Shown here one piece after another: positions 49,191-58,071 of a DNA stretch of 58,071 bases. Position 1 is the first letter of the stretch, and each line of letters opens with the position of its first letter. Both the position numbers and the translations under genes were made by a program. Source of the DNA: a virus. The stretch is taken from positions 1 through 58,071 of the IMG/VR virus record IMGVR_UViG_3300034062_006549. One strand, 5' to 3'. The notes beneath the pieces were generated by a model, which was not told where the DNA came from, ran no database searches, and saw only the letters and a list, made by a program, of their open reading frames with translations.

Positions 49191-51029
49191 TCAAGAAAAA
49201 TTAACGGTCTTAAGATTCTTAACTCTGACATTAATATCCTTGTTAGAAAATCTAATTTGATACATTTGTGTTGGTTCGGCAAATATGGTATCATCAATTA
49301 ACTCAATTTGTCTTGTCGTGCTATCAATGTATCTTTGTGATGTCTGTGATGAGGAATACTGACCACCAACTCTATTAAATGCTTGGATTTCTGAGACTGA
49401 TATTACACCATTTTCTGATTGAATAATTCTTCTGATTTCAGACACGTTTACATTTTGTCCCATTTGTCTGTTTGCGGGGTCAAAATAAGTTGTAACAGAA
49501 TCAATAATCTTAGTAACAAAAACACCTTGGTTCTGACTATTATCTAATACAACATCAATGTTGATTGCCAAATCAACAACATTCGCAGATTCTATTGAGA
49601 TATAATCATTAATCATTCGATAGTTTGATAAATAATTTGCAATATTATTTTTTAAAGTATTTGATGTAATTTCAGTTAATTTACCTGAATCATCGTATGA
49701 AAGAATTTTTACTTTTATCTTATTATTTTCTTCAGTTATTGATACCTTTGCTGGTGCTCCAAACTGAGATGGCATTGTTCTTAGAATTGATTCATAGTCA
49801 TTGATAGTTACGGCTCTGTTCTGAGCTGAAAAGTTAAATGCTACCAAATTTCTTACTTCTTCAGTTGATGGGAATCCTGCACCACCGATTGCTGCAACAA
49901 CATTATTACAACTTAATGAATTAATTACACTTGTATTTACGGAATCAGAAGGACCATTAACAAAAAATGAAACAGTACCAACTTGATTTATAACTCCAAC
50001 ACCCAAATTTGACCCAAGACCACCACCAACTCTATATTGTACAAACAAAGTTGTATTTGCCTTTAAAGTACTTCCCAATGCTAAATTGTTTGAATATTTG
50101 TACAAATCTAACTTAAATCCATTTCTTGCGAATTCCGCAAGTTGTTCATCAGCGGATTGACTTCCACCACCAAATGTTAATTTCATAAATCCTTCAGCGG
50201 TATATTCACTAATGAATTTTGTACTTGTTGTAATATACCTACCAACTTTAATACCAGGTTGATCAGATACTTTGGTTGGGTCTTCAACAAATACCCTATC
50301 TTCAGCTAAAGCTTTTACTTCGTACCAACGATTATCTAATCCTTGAAATTCTTGTTCTGATGGAATGTTAGCATATTGAGTACCATCTTTTAAAAGGACA
50401 CTTGTAATGCCTAATACGTTTCGTTCAGGTAAAAAAAGTTCAAAAAATGGTTTTACATCATTTGGAGTTATAACTCTTTTGAAAACTTTAGTTAAACCAT
50501 TTACGACTGTTTCTCTTTTAACAATAGTATAATTTAATAACTTATTGTTGGCATCAAAGTTTGGAATTTTTAATCTATTTGGGTAACCTTCAGCACTTAA
50601 ACCTGATGCAAAATCAATGTCATAAACAGTTTCAAATATTTGTCCAGCACCATTTACTTGAGCACCTCTTCGTAAAATACCACAATATCTTAAATCTTCT
50701 CTATCACCAAATGCGGGAACTGTTATTGAGAAATCCACTAAACTGACTGATGGTCTAAGTCCTGGTATTTTTAAACCATACGTTCTTGCAATATTAAAAA
50801 TAGATGAACGTTGTTGGGCATATTGAAGGACTGTTTCTTGTACACTTCTATCTATATTGAATTGTAAGTTATCTGAAACAGCAGCATTTAAATCTAATAA
50901 AGCTGAGAATACAGAAGCATCATTAAAGTTTTCAATCAATTCAGGATAATAGGTTCTTGTAAAATTAATAAGTTCCGTTCTTATTGATTGAAAATCTCTG
51001 GTTGTATATGATATTTTTTTGTTTGCCAT
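49191..51029 (-). CDS. 6: Baseplate wedge protein, T4 gp6-like
   Basis: The 612-aa protein matches the T4 gp6 / baseplate J family. The N-terminus is KKISYTTRDFQSIRTELINF and NDASVFSALLDLNAAVSDN, followed by NLQFNIDRSVQETVLQYAQQ. A middle beta region and a C-terminal part follow: SAQNRAVTINDYESILRTMP near residue 400, and FDPANRQMGQNVNVSEIRRI near 525. gp6 forms the ring of wedge dimers around the hub and contacts gp25 and gp53. It is followed by a gap and the 1713-aa gene, and preceded by gp25 with a 2-base spacing, matching T4 order of baseplate genes. Confidence 0.9.
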   Translation of the reverse strand: MANKKISYTTRDFQSIRTELINFTRTYYPELIENFNDASVFSALLDLNAAVSDNLQFNIDRSVQETVLQYAQQRSSIFNIARTYGLKIPGLRPSVSLVDFSITVPAFGDREDLRYCGILRRGAQVNGAGQIFETVYDIDFASGLSAEGYPNRLKIPNFDANNKLLNYTIVKRETVVNGLTKVFKRVITPNDVKPFFELFLPERNVLGITSVLLKDGTQYANIPSEQEFQGLDNRWYEVKALAEDRVFVEDPTKVSDQPGIKVGRYITTSTKFISEYTAEGFMKLTFGGGSQSADEQLAEFARNGFKLDLYKYSNNLALGSTLKANTTLFVQYRVGGGLGSNLGVGVINQVGTVSFFVNGPSDSVNTSVINSLSCNNVVAAIGGAGFPSTEEVRNLVAFNFSAQNRAVTINDYESILRTMPSQFGAPAKVSITEENNKIKVKILSYDDSGKLTEITSNTLKNNIANYLSNYRMINDYISIESANVVDLAINIDVVLDNSQNQGVFVTKIIDSVTTYFDPANRQMGQNVNVSEIRRIIQSENGVISVSEIQAFNRVGGQYSSSQTSQRYIDSTTRQIELIDDTIFAEPTQMYQIRFSNKDINVRVKNLKTVNFS

Positions 51030-51031
51030 AA

Positions 51032-51490
51032 TTAAATGTTAATTATAACGAAATCACTACTATTAAAAGCAGTATCAGTTATTGTGTAATCTATTTTTAT
51101 TTTTGCGGTATGTTCTTTCTCTGAAATACCAGGTACTCGATATTCTCTTTCATTATTCTCATTGATATATGTACCTTTATCTTCCTCACCCATAGAGGCT
51201 GGATTTATTGATATGTTATTAATAATGATACCTGGTAAATATTCAGATACAGAATCCCTTATTTCGGCTTCGATGTCAGAAAATGTAGGACCATCTAATG
51301 GTTCAAAAATATATTCGTATAATCTTGTACCAAAATCAGGAAGATAATATCTTGTTCCCTTTCTTGTTAACAACAAGTGTATCAAATTACTTCTAATTTC
51401 TTCATCTGATGTTTGTGATAAAGAAAGATAATCCCCTTGATAAGAATCTCTAAAAGGAAAATTTATACCATATGTTGTTCCATTAGCCAT
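51032..51490 (-). CDS. 25: Baseplate wedge protein, T4 gp25-like
   Basis: The start at ATG 51488-51490 (MANGTTYGINFPFRDSYQGD) is chosen over a longer frame because only it gives the family start and it follows the promoter motif. The 152-aa protein contains EEIRSNLIHLLLTRKGTRYY, LPDFGTRLYEYIFEP, and IEAEIRDSVSEYLPGI, the GPW/gp25 pattern found in contractile tails, which attaches the sheath to the baseplate. It is two bases from gp6. A pair of late-type motifs lies upstream. Confidence 0.92.
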   Translation of the reverse strand: MANGTTYGINFPFRDSYQGDYLSLSQTSDEEIRSNLIHLLLTRKGTRYYLPDFGTRLYEYIFEPLDGPTFSDIEAEIRDSVSEYLPGIIINNISINPASMGEEDKGTYINENNEREYRVPGISEKEHTAKIKIDYTITDTAFNSSDFVIINI

Positions 51491-51493
51491 AAA

Positions 51494-51527
51494 TATAAAT
51501 ATACATTTAATAATATTTCTATAAATA
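51494..51527 (-). promoter_or_regulatory. Two candidate late promoter elements
   Basis: Minus-strand TATTTATA occurs at 51527-51520 (29 bases before the ATG at 51490, followed by GAAATATT) and again at 51501-51494 (three bases before it). The distal copy is the better match and would give a leader. Confidence 0.4.
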
Positions 51528-51539
51528 CCATAAAACAAA

Positions 51540-51564
51540 AAATCACGACATTAAGTCGTGATTT
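51540..51564 (-). terminator. Intrinsic terminator after nrdA
   Basis: A 10-bp stem (51540-51549, aaatcacgac; 51555-51564, gtcgtgattt) with a 5-base loop lies five bases past the nrdA stop on the minus strand. A T-rich stretch follows on the transcript. Confidence 0.8.
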
Positions 51565-51569
51565 ATATT

Positions 51570-53987
51570 TTAAGCTGAACAACCAAAACATTCAAATGGT
51601 GAATCCGTTGGTTTGTTAGTTGTTGGCTCAACGTGTGGTAATGTAGGTGTTGTTCTTGGTTTATCCATTTTTGATATATCCATTGCCAAATGTTTTGCAC
51701 CAGTTGATATCGCTTTAGTTCTTACATAATAACAAAGAGTTTTCAATCCTTTTTGCCAAGCGTGGAAATGTGATGATGTAATCTTTGACAAAGTTGGGTT
51801 ACCCATATAAATGTTCATAGATTGTGATTGGTCAATAAAGGGACCTCTATCTGCTGCCATATCAATCAATTCCCTTTGTGATATTTCCCATATTGTTTTG
51901 TACTTCTTAATTAAGTGTTCAATACGTTTAACCTTTTGGTTGTATTTCTTATCTTCAGGATCTAAGTAGTTGTTAAAGTTAATATTTTGAATTGACCCTT
52001 CGTTATAAATTATTTCGTTTTTAAGGTCTTCTCCCCATATTCCAAGTTTCTCAAAATCACTTATTAGATACTTGTTAACAATCATAATTTCACCACCAAC
52101 AACTCTTCTATTAAAGATTGCGGAATGAGCTGGTTCAGTCATTTCATAACTTCCTGTTATCTTAGCAGAGCTTGCAACTGGCATCTGTGCAGTAAATAAT
52201 GAATTACAAACACCAAAGTTCATTACATTCTTTTTTAACGAATCCCAATCCCATCTACCTGATAATTCAGATTCTTTAAATCCCCACATATCAAATTGGA
52301 ATATTCCTTGTGACATTGGTGAACCATCAAAGTGGGCATATTTACTATAATCACCATCATATACCATCTTGTTACTTTCAACAATAGCCGCATAATAAAT
52401 TGTCTCAAAGATATCTTTGTTTAATTGTTTTGCTTCAGTAGATGTGAACTCATAATCCATAAGATAGAATACATCAGCTAAACCTTGTGTTCCAATAGCT
52501 ATTGCTCTTTGTTCTCTTCCACCCTTTTCACCTTTTGAAGTTGAATAATTGTTAATATCAATAACCTTATTTAGTGCTCTTACTACTTTTCTTGTTTCAT
52601 CAAACAATAATTCAAAATCAAATTCACCATCTTGTACAAAGTTTTTCAATACCATTGAAGATAGGGTACAGATTGCTGTAGTTTTTTCATCAGTAAATTG
52701 GTAAATCTCGTTACAAAGATTTGATTGTTTAATAACCCCGATGTTTTGGTGGTTAGTTTTATTATTAGCGTTATCTTTTGAACATAGATAAGGAACACCA
52801 GTTTCAATTTGAGATTCAATTACTTTTGTCCAAACATCTTGTGCTTTTACTTTTTTACCAATACCCATACTTACAGCTTGTTCATAAACACTTTCGTATT
52901 CATTACCAAAACATTCTTGTAATGGTTTTAGTCCCGCTTTCTTAATGTCATTTGGACAGAATAAATACCAATCTCCACCATCTTTCACGGCTCTCATAAA
53001 GTTATCAGGTATCCATAGAGCTGTGAATAAATCTCTTGCTCTTAATTCTTCAGCTCCAGTATTCTTTTTAATATCCAACAAATCAAAGATATCTTTGTGC
53101 CAAGGTTCAAGATATATTGCTGCAGAACCAGGTCTTCTACCTTGTTGGTTAAAGAATCTTAATGATTCATTTGCAATTTTAAGGTATTTCAATAACCCAC
53201 CAGCAAATCCACCTGAGGTGCTTAATCTACTCTCCTTACTTCTAATATTTGACATACATAGTCCAATACCTGCAGCATCAGCAGAATAAGTAGAGATGTC
53301 GTTCATTGTCGCTAACAAACCCTCTCTAGAGTCATCGTTGTTATAATGTAATACACAAGATGCCAATTGTGGAATCTTCGTACCCGCATTAATCATAATC
53401 GGTGTTGCAGGTGAGATAAGTTGATTTGATAACGACTTATAATATTCTACGGCTTCATCAAATGATTTAGTTACCCATAGAGCAACTCTCATATACATAT
53501 GTTGGGGTCTTTCAATGGTAACACCTTCTGGTGTTTTTAACAAATACATTTCAAATAATGAACGCCAAGCAAAGTAATCAAAGTTATAATCGTTCTCATG
53601 ATTTATAACTTCATCAATGTTTAAATCACCATAAGAATCAATCATATTGATTAATTCTTGATTAATAATACCAAGGTCGGCTAATGACTTCATTGTTTCA
53701 CAAAAACTTTCATTAGTTTCTTTGTGATATGAAGATATTGCAACAGAAGAAGCCAACCTCGAATAATCGTGGTGGCTACCAGTATATGATGCGGCAATCT
53801 CATAAATCAATTTATCCAATTGTTTTGTTGAAATCACACCCTCTGTTGGTACTGAAGTAATAACTTTAATAAAGATTTGATCTGAATTAACACTTAAGTT
53901 TTTACTTGCTTTTTTAATTCTATTTTGAATTTTTGTGGGGTTAAAGGCAACAACCTCCCCATTTCTTTTTTGAATTCTTAATGACAT
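51570..53987 (-). CDS. nrdA: Ribonucleotide reductase class Ia large subunit
   Basis: The 805-aa protein starts with an ATP-cone (MSLRIQKRNGEVVAFNPTKI). Catalytic residues visible include the Cys in IPQLASCVLHYNN, the N-x-C-x-E set in KQSNLCNEIYQF, and TAICTLSSM. It ends with the redox pair ECFGCSA. It reduces ribonucleoside diphosphates with NrdB to supply dNTPs for phage DNA synthesis. The type resembles eukaryotic-like class Ia enzymes, common in Bacteroidota. No intein or intron interrupts it. It precedes a terminator and follows nrdB by nine bases. Confidence 0.97.
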   Translation of the reverse strand: MSLRIQKRNGEVVAFNPTKIQNRIKKASKNLSVNSDQIFIKVITSVPTEGVISTKQLDKLIYEIAASYTGSHHDYSRLASSVAISSYHKETNESFCETMKSLADLGIINQELINMIDSYGDLNIDEVINHENDYNFDYFAWRSLFEMYLLKTPEGVTIERPQHMYMRVALWVTKSFDEAVEYYKSLSNQLISPATPIMINAGTKIPQLASCVLHYNNDDSREGLLATMNDISTYSADAAGIGLCMSNIRSKESRLSTSGGFAGGLLKYLKIANESLRFFNQQGRRPGSAAIYLEPWHKDIFDLLDIKKNTGAEELRARDLFTALWIPDNFMRAVKDGGDWYLFCPNDIKKAGLKPLQECFGNEYESVYEQAVSMGIGKKVKAQDVWTKVIESQIETGVPYLCSKDNANNKTNHQNIGVIKQSNLCNEIYQFTDEKTTAICTLSSMVLKNFVQDGEFDFELLFDETRKVVRALNKVIDINNYSTSKGEKGGREQRAIAIGTQGLADVFYLMDYEFTSTEAKQLNKDIFETIYYAAIVESNKMVYDGDYSKYAHFDGSPMSQGIFQFDMWGFKESELSGRWDWDSLKKNVMNFGVCNSLFTAQMPVASSAKITGSYEMTEPAHSAIFNRRVVGGEIMIVNKYLISDFEKLGIWGEDLKNEIIYNEGSIQNINFNNYLDPEDKKYNQKVKRIEHLIKKYKTIWEISQRELIDMAADRGPFIDQSQSMNIYMGNPTLSKITSSHFHAWQKGLKTLCYYVRTKAISTGAKHLAMDISKMDKPRTTPTLPHVEPTTNKPTDSPFECFGCSA

Positions 53988-53996
53988 AATTAATTT

Positions 53997-54947
53997 TTAA
54001 AAATCGTCTGTGAATGAAATAGTTTCGTTAAGTTTTGCTTTTTGATACTCCATAGTTCTTGATTCAAAGAAGTTACCTTTAGTTTCAATTGCAATTTGTT
54101 CCATAAATTTGAATGGTTGTTCTACATTGAATTGTTTACTACATCCAAACTTAACCAACAAACCATCAACAACAAACTCCAAATATTGTTTCATAAGGTT
54201 AGAGTTCATACCAATTAAAGACACCGGTAGTGACTCTGTGATAAACTCTTTCTCAATTTCCAAAGCTGAAAGTAATATTTCTTTAATTCTTTTTTCACTT
54301 GGTTTATTCTCAATATGATTATTCAACAAGTGAATTGCGAAATCACAATGTAGGTTTTCATCTTTAAAAATCAAGGAGTTTGCATTACAAAGTCCTTGCA
54401 TAATACCTCTAGATTTTAACCAAAAAATAGAACAGAAAGAACCTGAAAAGAAAATACCTTCAACCGCAGCAAATGCTACCAATCGTTCTTGGAATGATGC
54501 TTTCTCAATCCAATCTAACGCCCATTTAGCTTTTTTCTGAACCGCAGGTAATCTGTCAATAGCATTGAAGCACTCATCTTTTTCTTGTGGATTTGAGATG
54601 TAAGTATCAATTAGTAAAGAATACATTAAAGAGTGGATATTTTCCATCATTAATTGAAATCCGTAAAAGAATTTTGCTTCAGGATATTGTACTTCCCTAT
54701 AAAAGTTTTCAGCCAAGTTTTCATTTACAATTCCATCAGATGCCGCAAAGAATGACAATACGTTTTTAACGAAGTATTGTTCGTTCTCAGACAAGTTCTG
54801 CCAATCTCTGATGTCGTTGGTCAAATCAACTTCTTCTGCTGTCCAAAAGGCCGCTTGGTGTTGTTTATAGTATTCCCAAATATCGTGATATTGTATGGGG
54901 AAAATTACAAAACGATTTGGATTTTCTGTTAATATTTTTTCTGTCAT
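53997..54947 (-). CDS. nrdB: Ribonucleotide reductase class Ia small subunit
   Basis: The 316-aa protein has the di-iron and radical motifs: [17 protein letters not shown] (Asp and Glu), [17 protein letters not shown] (Glu and His) followed by [10 protein letters not shown] (the radical Tyr), SFCSIFWLK, and [11 protein letters not shown] (Glu and His). It generates the tyrosyl radical used by NrdA. The C-terminal tail (ETISFTDDF) is the NrdA-binding end. It lies between the helicase (two bases) and nrdA, so nucleotide supply and replication are co-regulated. Confidence 0.97.
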   Translation of the reverse strand: MTEKILTENPNRFVIFPIQYHDIWEYYKQHQAAFWTAEEVDLTNDIRDWQNLSENEQYFVKNVLSFFAASDGIVNENLAENFYREVQYPEAKFFYGFQLMMENIHSLMYSLLIDTYISNPQEKDECFNAIDRLPAVQKKAKWALDWIEKASFQERLVAFAAVEGIFFSGSFCSIFWLKSRGIMQGLCNANSLIFKDENLHCDFAIHLLNNHIENKPSEKRIKEILLSALEIEKEFITESLPVSLIGMNSNLMKQYLEFVVDGLLVKFGCSKQFNVEQPFKFMEQIAIETKGNFFESRTMEYQKAKLNETISFTDDF

Positions 54948-54949
54948 AA

Positions 54950-56329
54950 TTAATTGGTGTTTTCTCTTTGTTTTCTTTTTTCTAGTAAATCTTTAATTCT
55001 TTGTCTATTGTTTTCTTCTTTTTGTTCTTCGTGTCCTAAGAATGTAACTGAAGCCTCAGTATCAATTTCTAACATACTATTGTCAAACTTACAATTCTCG
55101 AAGATAATTCCATCATCACCAATCCTTGATTTTGTAATCGCAATTGTTGCCAACTTCATTTCCTTTTGTTGTAATGTTTTTGCAACTGAAATGATTACGT
55201 GTCCAACTTGAGCCTTCTTGATTGACCCACCCATTTGGTCTGTTGTTACAACTTCAGATGAAATTGAACTTCTATTACCTTGGGTTGCAGTCCAACCTAC
55301 CAAGTTTAACTCGTGACACATAGCTTCAAATGCTCTCATTACCGAACCCTCTGACTTCCATTCGTCACCCAAGTTTTTCTCAGGAACAACACAATCGATG
55401 TAATCTAATAAAATCATATCAATTTTACACCCATCAGCAATCTTTTTTCTTACAAGATTTTTAATTTGTGTCATTGTCATTGTATCAGATGGTAGTTTTT
55501 CAAGTATTAATTGATTGTCCATTTTTTGTTCAATCTCTTTTACTTTTATAATAACTTCATCCTTCTTATTAGACATATCATCAGGATGTATTTTTGTCCA
55601 CAAAGTAAAATGTTTTCTTTGAATTACTTTTGGATTATCCTCGAAAAATACTTGTAGAACATTATAACCTAAGTTAAATGCGTGATTTGATATTTTAGTA
55701 AGTAATGTTGATTTACCCACACCTGTTGGTGCTAAGATAACACCAATTTCTCCTTTTGCTAAACCACCTTTAAGTAATCTATCAATACCAGGAATACCCA
55801 TAGGAATTGGGTGTCTATAATCATCATTTAATACATCATCCAAGTTAGAAAAAACATTTAACATTCCATCTTCAACTAAACCTACTTGAAGGGCTTCACG
55901 TATCATTTCCTCAAGGGCATCATAGTTTTCAAATTCACCACCATCAATTACCTTTTGTGCTTTTGTAATTGCTTTTTGAAGTTCTTGTTGTTTACAAAAC
56001 TTCAATGCTTTTTCTTGTACAAATTCACCACCAGATATTGGTGCATCTTTTACCTTTTTGATTGTATCAATAACAACCTTGGCAATATTTTCTTGTTGAA
56101 ATTCTGATTTGGTGATTTGTTCTAATGTGTCAAAAGTGGGAACACTCTCCCACTTTTTATAGTACTCCTTAATCATTTGAATGATTAGTTTGAAGTATTT
56201 GTTTTCAAAATAAGTAGGTTCAATAACATCCAAAATTGACCTTGAAAAATTATTGTCTACCACAATTTGATTAAGTAGTTGTATCTGAAAACCACTTCCT
56301 AAATAATCAAAATTTTTATTAGATGACAT
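54950..56329 (-). CDS. 41: Replicative helicase, T4 gp41/DnaB-like
   Basis: The 459-aa protein has an N-terminal helical domain ([20 protein letters not shown]) and a RecA-type C-terminal domain. Walker A is [18 protein letters not shown] (about 190-207). Walker B is [11 protein letters not shown] (about 305-315). The segment [12 protein letters not shown] (H3/arginine-finger region) and [13 protein letters not shown] follow. It would form a 5'-3' hexameric ring at the fork and pair with the primase. A late-type motif 19 bases upstream is unusual for a replication gene. It overlaps no neighbour and is followed after two bases by nrdB. Confidence 0.93.
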   Translation of the reverse strand: MSSNKNFDYLGSGFQIQLLNQIVVDNNFSRSILDVIEPTYFENKYFKLIIQMIKEYYKKWESVPTFDTLEQITKSEFQQENIAKVVIDTIKKVKDAPISGGEFVQEKALKFCKQQELQKAITKAQKVIDGGEFENYDALEEMIREALQVGLVEDGMLNVFSNLDDVLNDDYRHPIPMGIPGIDRLLKGGLAKGEIGVILAPTGVGKSTLLTKISNHAFNLGYNVLQVFFEDNPKVIQRKHFTLWTKIHPDDMSNKKDEVIIKVKEIEQKMDNQLILEKLPSDTMTMTQIKNLVRKKIADGCKIDMILLDYIDCVVPEKNLGDEWKSEGSVMRAFEAMCHELNLVGWTATQGNRSSISSEVVTTDQMGGSIKKAQVGHVIISVAKTLQQKEMKLATIAITKSRIGDDGIIFENCKFDNSMLEIDTEASVTFLGHEEQKEENNRQRIKDLLEKRKQRENTN

Positions 56330-56348
56330 ACGTTTGAATTGTTGTATG

Positions 56349-56356
56349 AATAAATA
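56349..56356 (-). promoter_or_regulatory. Candidate late-type promoter element upstream of the helicase
   Basis: The minus strand reads TATTTATT, 19 bases before the ATG at 56329, directly after the stop of the 150-aa gene. The following sequence is less A-rich than at other sites, so this is a weaker copy. Confidence 0.3.
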
Positions 56357-56809
56357 TTACACTCTAGTACTAAGTCCCAAATAATCAAAAGAAAGATCTT
56401 TAGATGAAAAAAGACCACTCAAATCTTGTAAAATTGTTTTGATTGTTTGTCTAATGTCAACTGTGTATCTAATCTTCGGGGGGTAGATTTTAGCGTCAAA
56501 TCTTCTGTGACAAAGTAACTTTTCCCCTTGTTTTAAATAAATGTTAAAGTATTCAGGACCATCAACATATGATGTATTCAACAAAGATGGATTGTTTTGA
56601 ATATCATATTGATTCTCCAATAGATAAGAAACTGCCTTCATCTTAAGTTGATAATTTAATGATGCTATCATATCATCCATATACTCTTTGAAGTCCATAG
56701 AATTTCTTGCATCAGAATTGTACTCTCTTACATTGAAATATCTTTGAACGATTATATTATCATTCACCATCATTAAGAATTCCAATTTTGTAATGTCTTG
56801 TTCTCTCAT
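56357..56809 (-). CDS. Hypothetical protein, 150 aa
   Basis: A soluble alpha/beta protein: REQDITKLEFLMMVNDNIIV then QRYFNVREYNSDARNSMDFK, then a helix (LKMKAVSYLLENQYDIQNNP) and strands (PEYFNIYLKQGEKLLCHRRF). No motif recognised. Position between the exonuclease and helicase genes, with 7 and 27 base gaps, suggests a role in replication. Similar small proteins next to gp41 in T4-like phages exist, but I cannot name one here. Confidence 0.6.
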   Translation of the reverse strand: MREQDITKLEFLMMVNDNIIVQRYFNVREYNSDARNSMDFKEYMDDMIASLNYQLKMKAVSYLLENQYDIQNNPSLLNTSYVDGPEYFNIYLKQGEKLLCHRRFDAKIYPPKIRYTVDIRQTIKTILQDLSGLFSSKDLSFDYLGLSTRV

Positions 56810-56816
56810 TGTTTTG

Positions 56817-57824
56817 TTACTTTTTTGTTTTAAAATTTTGTTTTTCTTTTCTTGTTAGTTTTAAAAATGGTTTTACAAAGTTTACCCAAGCGTCATCACC
56901 TTTAGGTAAGAATTTAAAGAATCCATCTTCCATCATCATTCTTATCAGGTTTCTATGTCCTCTACCATCAGGGTCTAAAGTTTCCTTATAATAAAGTTCA
57001 ACCATATTTTTACCTTCATCATCAATCAATGGCTCAGACAAATCTACAATCTTTTTATTAATTTCAAAAAATTCATCACCATAAATTCCTGTTTTGGTCT
57101 TACCTGTAAGAAGATTTTTTAAAGCGGTATTATTTTTATCTTCTTTTAAGAGTATTTCTGCTTTAGATAAAATATCAACAATTGTTTGTTCTTGTTCAAG
57201 TAATTCTGGAAATAATTTAAATAAAGTTTTATCACCCAAATAATAAATTCCATCAATATTATCAGATTTATCACCAGCCAATATCTTGTAAATCAAAATA
57301 TTGTTATGCGGAATCTCGTGTTCTTTAAGTTTAATTTTATCACCAAAACTATACAATTGTTTGGCTGATGGTGAATAAATGGATACATTTTTTGATATAA
57401 GTTGGGTTAAGTCTTTATCTGATGAAAAAATGGTAATCTTTTCGTCAGATGCTATCTGACAATAATACGCAATTAAATCATCAGCTTCATTATTTTCTAT
57501 GTTCACTTGGCGAATGAACATCTCTTCTAAGTATTGTTTAACCCTCTCCTTTTGATGGGTGAATGATTGAACTTTAAACTCATTTTGTTCTTGGATTCTG
57601 TTTTCTTTGTATTGGGGGTAAATTATTTTTCTTTTACTTGAATTCCCTTCACCATCCCAGAAAACAACTATTTTATCAAAATTGTATTCTTCAATGAATC
57701 TTCTAGTTGTATTTAGGAAATGCCATAAACCCCCAATATGATTACCATTATGGTAATAATCTTTCACACCATGATAGCCAATTTTAAGTAAATTGTTTCC
57801 ATCGATTAATAGTGTTTTAGTCAT
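56817..57824 (-). CDS. rnh: 5'-3' exonuclease / RNase H of the T4 rnh (FEN) family
   Basis: The 335-aa protein shows the FEN/PIN order of metal ligands: TLLIDGNNLLKIG, VVFWDGEGNSSKRKIIYPQY, NEADDLIAYYCQIA, ITIFSSDKDLTQLIS, and ILAGDKSDNIDGIYYLGDKT (the HhH part). It would remove RNA primers and process 5' flaps on the lagging strand, like T4 rnh. The C-terminal region (LTGKTKTGIYGDEFFEIN) is specific to this branch. It follows the methyltransferase gene with the stop codon touching the ATG (TAAATG). Confidence 0.92.
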   Translation of the reverse strand: MTKTLLIDGNNLLKIGYHGVKDYYHNGNHIGGLWHFLNTTRRFIEEYNFDKIVVFWDGEGNSSKRKIIYPQYKENRIQEQNEFKVQSFTHQKERVKQYLEEMFIRQVNIENNEADDLIAYYCQIASDEKITIFSSDKDLTQLISKNVSIYSPSAKQLYSFGDKIKLKEHEIPHNNILIYKILAGDKSDNIDGIYYLGDKTLFKLFPELLEQEQTIVDILSKAEILLKEDKNNTALKNLLTGKTKTGIYGDEFFEINKKIVDLSEPLIDDEGKNMVELYYKETLDPDGRGHRNLIRMMMEDGFFKFLPKGDDAWVNFVKPFLKLTRKEKQNFKTKK

Positions 57825-58071
57825 TTAAAATAAAGTTAATTGTGTGAACGATTTTTTTTCTGTTTTTTCTATCATATACTCATTCAAGAACTCCGTGAAA
57901 ATAGCTTCCATTACAGGAACACATATGGAGTTACCAGCTAAAGCTACGTGGTTCTTAGTTGTTAAACTTGTTGATAATAATTTATCAATATCTTCTTCTC
58001 TAACACCCATAAATCTATAGGCTTCTCTTCCTGTTATAGTTCTTATTCTTCCATCAACCATAATCTGTGGT
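57825..58071 (-). CDS. C-5 cytosine DNA methyltransferase, C-terminal fragment
   Basis: The frame continues past the right edge in the same reading frame (PQIM before VDGRIRTITG), so the first Met at 58061 is not the real start. The fragment shows IRTITGREAYRFMGVREEDI and VALAGNSICVPVMEAIF, the C-terminal target-recognition end and motif X of C5-MTases. The catalytic PC and ENV motifs lie outside the window. It could protect phage DNA from host restriction. The gene joins the exonuclease with no spacer. Confidence 0.85.
   Translation of the reverse strand, partial: PQIMVDGRIRTITGREAYRFMGVREEDIDKLLSTSLTTKNHVALAGNSICVPVMEAIFTEFLNEYMIEKTEKKSFTQLTLF

Noticed and set aside
51570-53987. Intein or intron in nrdA
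   Set aside because: All catalytic blocks follow each other at normal spacing in one open frame of normal length, so nothing is inserted.
57825-58061. A complete small gene of 78 codons at the right edge
   Set aside because: The frame stays open upstream of the first Met (PQIM), and the sequence matches the C-terminus of a C5-methyltransferase, so it is a fragment.
1-58071. tRNA genes or CRISPR arrays
   Set aside because: Gaps between genes are at most about 105 bases and none folds into a cloverleaf or holds spaced direct repeats. The only direct repeats are coding (Thr-Pro, GSGSAG, SprB).
1-58071. Temperate phage module (integrase, repressor, attachment site)
   Set aside because: No integrase, recombinase or repressor gene is recognisable, and the replication and structural content fits a lytic T4-like phage.

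Overview
This 58-kb window reads as the genome interior of a tailed, contractile (T4-superfamily-like) phage that probably infects a member of the Bacteroidota. The DNA is very AT-rich and packed: no gap between genes exceeds about 105 bases. The T4-type core is visible from recognisable proteins: baseplate wedge gp6 and gp25 homologues, a gp41/DnaB-type helicase, a gp47/gp46 (SbcD/SbcC) pair, a T4 rnh-like 5'-3' exonuclease, a toprim primase and class Ia NrdA/NrdB. The host group is inferred from promoters that match the Bacteroidota form (TTTG, about 18-20 bases, TAnnTTTG), SprB-type repeats, a Bacteroidota-style Hc1 histone-like protein, and A-rich leaders instead of clear Shine-Dalgarno sites.

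Layout. From 1 to 20.6 kb nearly all genes lie on the minus strand: a DUF932-like partial gene, a leucine-rich-repeat protein, DnaJ, an Hc1 protein, two virion-associated-looking low-complexity proteins, a degenerate amidase fold, a sigma-70 factor, two GIY-YIG-like proteins, gp46, a hot-dog thioesterase, gp47, a PD-(D/E)XK nuclease and a primase. Two small plus-strand islands (1968-2123 and 3058-3696) interrupt this run. From 20.7 to 32.9 kb genes lie on the plus strand: tail-fibre or adhesin genes with Thr-Pro linkers, a glycosyltransferase-like gene between two of them, and a RuvC-like resolvase at the end. A bidirectional terminator at 32.9 kb separates this block from a minus-strand block (32.9-58 kb) holding a SprB/DUF285 fibre gene, large baseplate and tail genes, gp6, gp25, NrdA, NrdB, helicase, exonuclease and a partial cytosine methyltransferase.

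Regulation. Two promoter classes are visible. Two well-formed host-type promoters, plus one weaker candidate, precede the DUF932 gene, the gene upstream of sigma, and possibly the LRR gene. A second motif, TATTTAT(A/T) followed by an A-rich run, recurs mostly 12-19 bases before start codons of structural and some other genes, always in the coding orientation. It is a candidate late promoter. Many gene junctions are stop-one base-ATG or overlaps of 1-4 bases, which decides several starts. Two terminator-like hairpins contain the start codon of the next gene in their 3' arm.

How the genes fit together. NrdA/NrdB supply deoxynucleotides. Primase, helicase, exonuclease, gp46/47, the PD-(D/E)XK nuclease and RuvC serve replication and recombination. 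The sigma factor and Hc1 protein could redirect transcription and organise DNA. The structural genes build the baseplate and a host-range apparatus that appears to mimic Bacteroidota surface adhesins. Capsid, portal, terminase and tail-sheath genes are not in the window.
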